Notes under the pieces: model-generated
Database searches by the model: none
What the model was told of the DNA's origin: nothing
Seen by the model: only the letters and a program-made list of their open reading frames with translations
Shown here: piece after piece, positions 15,494 through 17,134 of the stretch
How the letters are laid out: each line of letters starts with the position of its first letter
Numbering within the stretch: the stretch's first letter is position 1
Made by a program: the position numbers and the translations under genes
Origin: an uncultured Eubacteriales bacterium
Lineage (GTDB): Bacteria; Bacillota; Clostridia; Oscillospirales; Butyricicoccaceae
Reading direction: 5' to 3'
Assembly: GCA_910585875.1 (NCBI GenBank)
Contig: CAJUIK010000038.1
Location: 1-17,134 of the forward strand
Length of the DNA stretch: 17,134 nucleotides

Positions 15494-15961
15494 ATGGATC
15501 ATTCCGCCTCTTCTGAGGCCGCTTTGGGCGATCTGCTGGGCTCTGTCAAGCCCAATCTCATTTCGGTGCTGTTCGGCTGCGTCCCCGGCGGGGCTATGTG
15601 TTTCTTTCTCGCTCCCTTTGTCCAGGCTCTGCTGGGCCGGCGGCCTATGCCTGCGGAACGCTCTGTCGCCATTTTCTTTTCCGTAACGGCCGTCGCAGCC
15701 CTGTTCGTCCTATGGCTGGGTTTGCGCCATCTGCGGGACCGGGCCCATTTTTATCAGCATGGTTTCCGGTATCTGGGCCAAACCTATCTGTTTTCTGAAA
15801 TCGGCCCCATTTCCTGGCGGCGCAGCGGCAACGGCCTGACTCGCTTTTCCGACGTCACCCACATGACCTTTACATTTCAGGGAAAGACCGTCCATTTGCG
15901 CACCCGGTATCTACAGGATTTATTCTATCAATACCATCGGGTTTACAATATTTCTCTTTGA
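15494..15961 (+). CDS. Small two-helix membrane protein of unknown function
   Basis: The 155-residue product is not recognised. Hydrophobic segments at about 21-47 and 57-77 form a membrane hairpin. The last 70 residues (HFYQHGFRYLGQTYLF...IGPISWRR...MTFTFQGKTVHLRT) look like the short beta strands of a PH-like or YcxB-like cytosolic domain; this is inference from pattern only. The ATG at 15494 follows a strong AAAGGAGG ten bases upstream. The frame stays open for a further 154 codons upstream inside abgB, but that part is a shadow of abgB. The layout (membrane hairpin, then a beta domain with a Trp after Ile-Pro or Pro-Ile) resembles the protein encoded before abgB. Confidence 0.8.
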   Translation: MDHSASSEAALGDLLGSVKPNLISVLFGCVPGGAMCFFLAPFVQALLGRRPMPAERSVAIFFSVTAVAALFVLWLGLRHLRDRAHFYQHGFRYLGQTYLFSEIGPISWRRSGNGLTRFSDVTHMTFTFQGKTVHLRTRYLQDLFYQYHRVYNISL

Positions 15962-16048
15962 TTTTTTATTCGTAATTTGTTCCGCGCTTTTCTCCTTCCG
16001 CCGGCTTGTTTGCGTTTCACCGCCAACTATACGAAAGGAACCTGTAAA

Positions 16049-16885
16049 ATGAACGAATTTCTTCAAAGCAAATATTTCCCTTATATCGCTTTCGCCCTGT
16101 TGGTCGTAGGCGTTTTCATCTATGTGATTGTCCGGGAAAAAATCAATCTAAAAAAAGCGGAAAACGGCGAAGATAAAGAGCGGCTGCGCCAAGCCATGCT
16201 GAAATCCTTGCCCGGCGAAACAGGGCTTCGAGTGGCCTACGGCCATTGGGAGGACGTGCAGTATCGGGGCCGCACTCGCCGCACCACCTATTATTGCTAT
16301 GGCCTGGCCTTTGATTCCAGCCGGCTGTTCGTTATGCCTCTGCGCTATGAAAAAGACTTGATCGTGCCCCTTCAGCAGCCTATCCTGCTGACGGCCGAAA
16401 CCCTGGGCATCGCCAAATGCTCCATCGTCAAGGATAAAATCGGAAACGCCCGCCGGGTTCGGACGACGCTGCACGATAAAAACGGCGAAAAATTTTTGGA
16501 TCTGGACGTGGATGTGGAAAACACCCGGGACGACCGCTATCATCCGGTCAATATTGTCCAGCCTGAGGAGTGTCAGCAGTTCTGCGACCTGATGGAATCC
16601 CTGTGCAGCAAAGTCGAGCGGGAAAACGAAGGTCTGGAAGCGCGCGTCAATCAGGAATATGCGGCCAAACAGGGCAAGACCGCCACAATCCTGGCCGTTA
16701 TCGGTCTGGCGCTCTGCTTTGTCATGCCCGTTGTCTCCATCGTGCTGGGCGGCATTGGCCTGTTCTACGCCCCCAAGCCCAAGCAAATTGGCCGGACGGC
16801 GCCTTCGCTGATGTTGTCCGCCCTGTCCCTTGTGCTGGGCATTGTTTTCACCGGCGTGTTTGTCTATTTCTCCATGTCCCTGTAA
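16049..16885 (+). CDS. Three-helix membrane protein of unknown function
   Basis: The 278-residue product is not recognised. One membrane helix lies at about 11-28, followed by a charged linker and a mostly beta soluble region (about 55-200) with YRGRTRRTTYYCYGLAFD near 72-89. Two further helices at about 212-239 and 252-275 are joined by a short APKPKQIGRT loop; this pair resembles the DUF4190-type two-helix module seen at the ends of many bacterial membrane proteins. With an odd number of helices the soluble domain and the C terminus lie on opposite sides or the first helix is a signal anchor. The ATG at 16049 has AAAGGA about 10 bases upstream. The gene starts 87 bases after the previous stop on the same strand. 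Confidence 0.8.
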   Translation: MNEFLQSKYFPYIAFALLVVGVFIYVIVREKINLKKAENGEDKERLRQAMLKSLPGETGLRVAYGHWEDVQYRGRTRRTTYYCYGLAFDSSRLFVMPLRYEKDLIVPLQQPILLTAETLGIAKCSIVKDKIGNARRVRTTLHDKNGEKFLDLDVDVENTRDDRYHPVNIVQPEECQQFCDLMESLCSKVERENEGLEARVNQEYAAKQGKTATILAVIGLALCFVMPVVSIVLGGIGLFYAPKPKQIGRTAPSLMLSALSLVLGIVFTGVFVYFSMSL

Positions 16886-16898
16886 TCCTCAAAGCAGC

Positions 16899-16954
16899 TG
16901 ATCCAATGATATTTATCGATAATCTCAATCAATACCGTCTATATGATTGGATCA
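16899..16954. repeat. Imperfect 14-bp inverted repeat with 28-base centre
   Basis: TGATCCAATGATAT (16899-16912) pairs with ATATGATTGGATCA (16941-16954) at 13 of 14 positions. It begins 13 bases after the last gene's stop and is AT-rich in a GC-rich region. The right arm overlaps a 13-base tandem pair of GATTGGA-type units (16945 and 16958), the second of which supplies the -35 of the possible promoter that follows. It could be an operator, a 3'-UTR stem or a remnant of a mobile element; nothing decides between these. Confidence 0.5.
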
Positions 16955-16959
16955 AACGA

Positions 16960-16989
16960 TTGGACAAAACAAGCCGCCGGCGGTATACT
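16960..16989 (+). promoter_or_regulatory. Possible promoter with palindrome in the spacer
   Basis: TTGGAC (16960-16965), an 18-base spacer and TATACT (16984-16989) form a plausible SigA promoter. The spacer ends with a perfect 10-base palindrome CCGCCGGCGG (16974-16983) touching the -10 box, a position where a bound repressor would block RNA polymerase. Confidence 0.5.
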
Positions 16990-16995
16990 TAGGAT

Positions 16996-17072
16996 CAGCA
17001 AATGCAAATGTGAAACCTTTCTTCCAATAGGTAGAGAAAAAGCCATCCGCTTAACGCACGGGTGGCTTTTTT
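16996..17072 (+). ncRNA. Possible small RNA or terminated leader
   Basis: The stretch between the possible promoter and the strong terminator would give a transcript of about 77 nt. It holds no open frame with a ribosome binding site (the only ATGs lead to TGA within two codons) and no riboswitch or RNA family that I recognise. It could be a small RNA, or an attenuated leader for a gene beyond the window. Support is positional only. Confidence 0.3.
17038..17072 (+). terminator. Strong intrinsic terminator
   Basis: A 12-bp stem (17038-17049 with 17059-17070, one G-U pair) with a nine-base loop runs into a six-base T tract (17067-17072). It would end the possible short RNA, and any readthrough from the membrane-protein gene ending at 16885. 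Confidence 0.88.
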
Positions 17073-17134
17073 GCGCGTCGGGAGGCCCCGACGGGCGTAC
17101 TCGTATGAGCGCGGGGGGAAAGCGGCCTCGACGC
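17073..17134. other. GC-rich right edge, no gene
   Basis: After the terminator there is a 7-bp GC hairpin (17076-17082 with 17087-17093) without a T tract, then GC-rich sequence with a run of six G. I see no start codon with a ribosome binding site and no RNA family that I recognise. It may be the beginning of an element cut off by the window. Confidence 0.3.

Noticed and set aside
1..17134. CRISPR array, insertion sequence, prophage or tRNA/rRNA gene
   Set aside because: No regularly spaced repeats, transposase, integrase, phage gene or tRNA-like cloverleaf was seen on either strand.

Overview
The window looks like chromosomal DNA from a GC-rich member of the Firmicutes, most likely class Clostridia (an Oscillospiraceae-like gut anaerobe is my guess; I cannot place it further). 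The reasons are the gene order smc-ftsY ... yhbY-nadD-yqeK-LCP-rsfS-leuS, which is typical of Firmicutes, the LytR-CpsA-Psr wall enzyme, SigA-type promoters with AAGGAGG-like ribosome binding sites, and standard use of TGA, TAA and TAG as stops.

Minus strand, 12270 down to 181: a tightly packed housekeeping block, read right to left as smc, ftsY, rph, rdgB, yhbY, a fused nadD-yqeK, an LCP-family wall-polymer transferase, rsfS, leuS and rpsU. Spacings are short and several genes overlap by 4 to 8 bases (rph/rdgB, yhbY/nadD, nadD-yqeK/LCP), so most of it is probably one operon driven from an extended -10 promoter just upstream of smc. rpsU has its own near-perfect promoter at the leuS end and a strong terminator. 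The block joins chromosome segregation, membrane targeting, RNA and ribosome maturation, nucleotide-pool cleaning, NAD synthesis and tRNA charging.

Minus strand, 12809 to 12516: a single-gene unit with a consensus promoter and its own terminator. It encodes a 97-residue glutaredoxin-like protein whose first redox position is an in-frame TGA (12774-12776). Immediately after it is a hairpin with a bulged U and a GGU apical loop, as in bacterial SECIS elements. I read this as a selenoprotein with a UxxC active site. It is the most interesting object in the window, and conventional gene callers would truncate it at a GTG codon downstream of the active site.

Plus strand, 13094 to 16885: four genes. 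They are a zinc-ribbon two-helix membrane protein, an AbgB-like M20 amidohydrolase, a small two-helix membrane protein with a compact cytosolic domain, and a three-helix membrane protein. Only the amidohydrolase is recognisable by family. The right edge (16886-17134) has no protein gene; it holds a long imperfect inverted repeat, a possible promoter and a strong intrinsic terminator that together could make a roughly 77-nt RNA. Bases 1-137 at the left edge hold no gene I can support.
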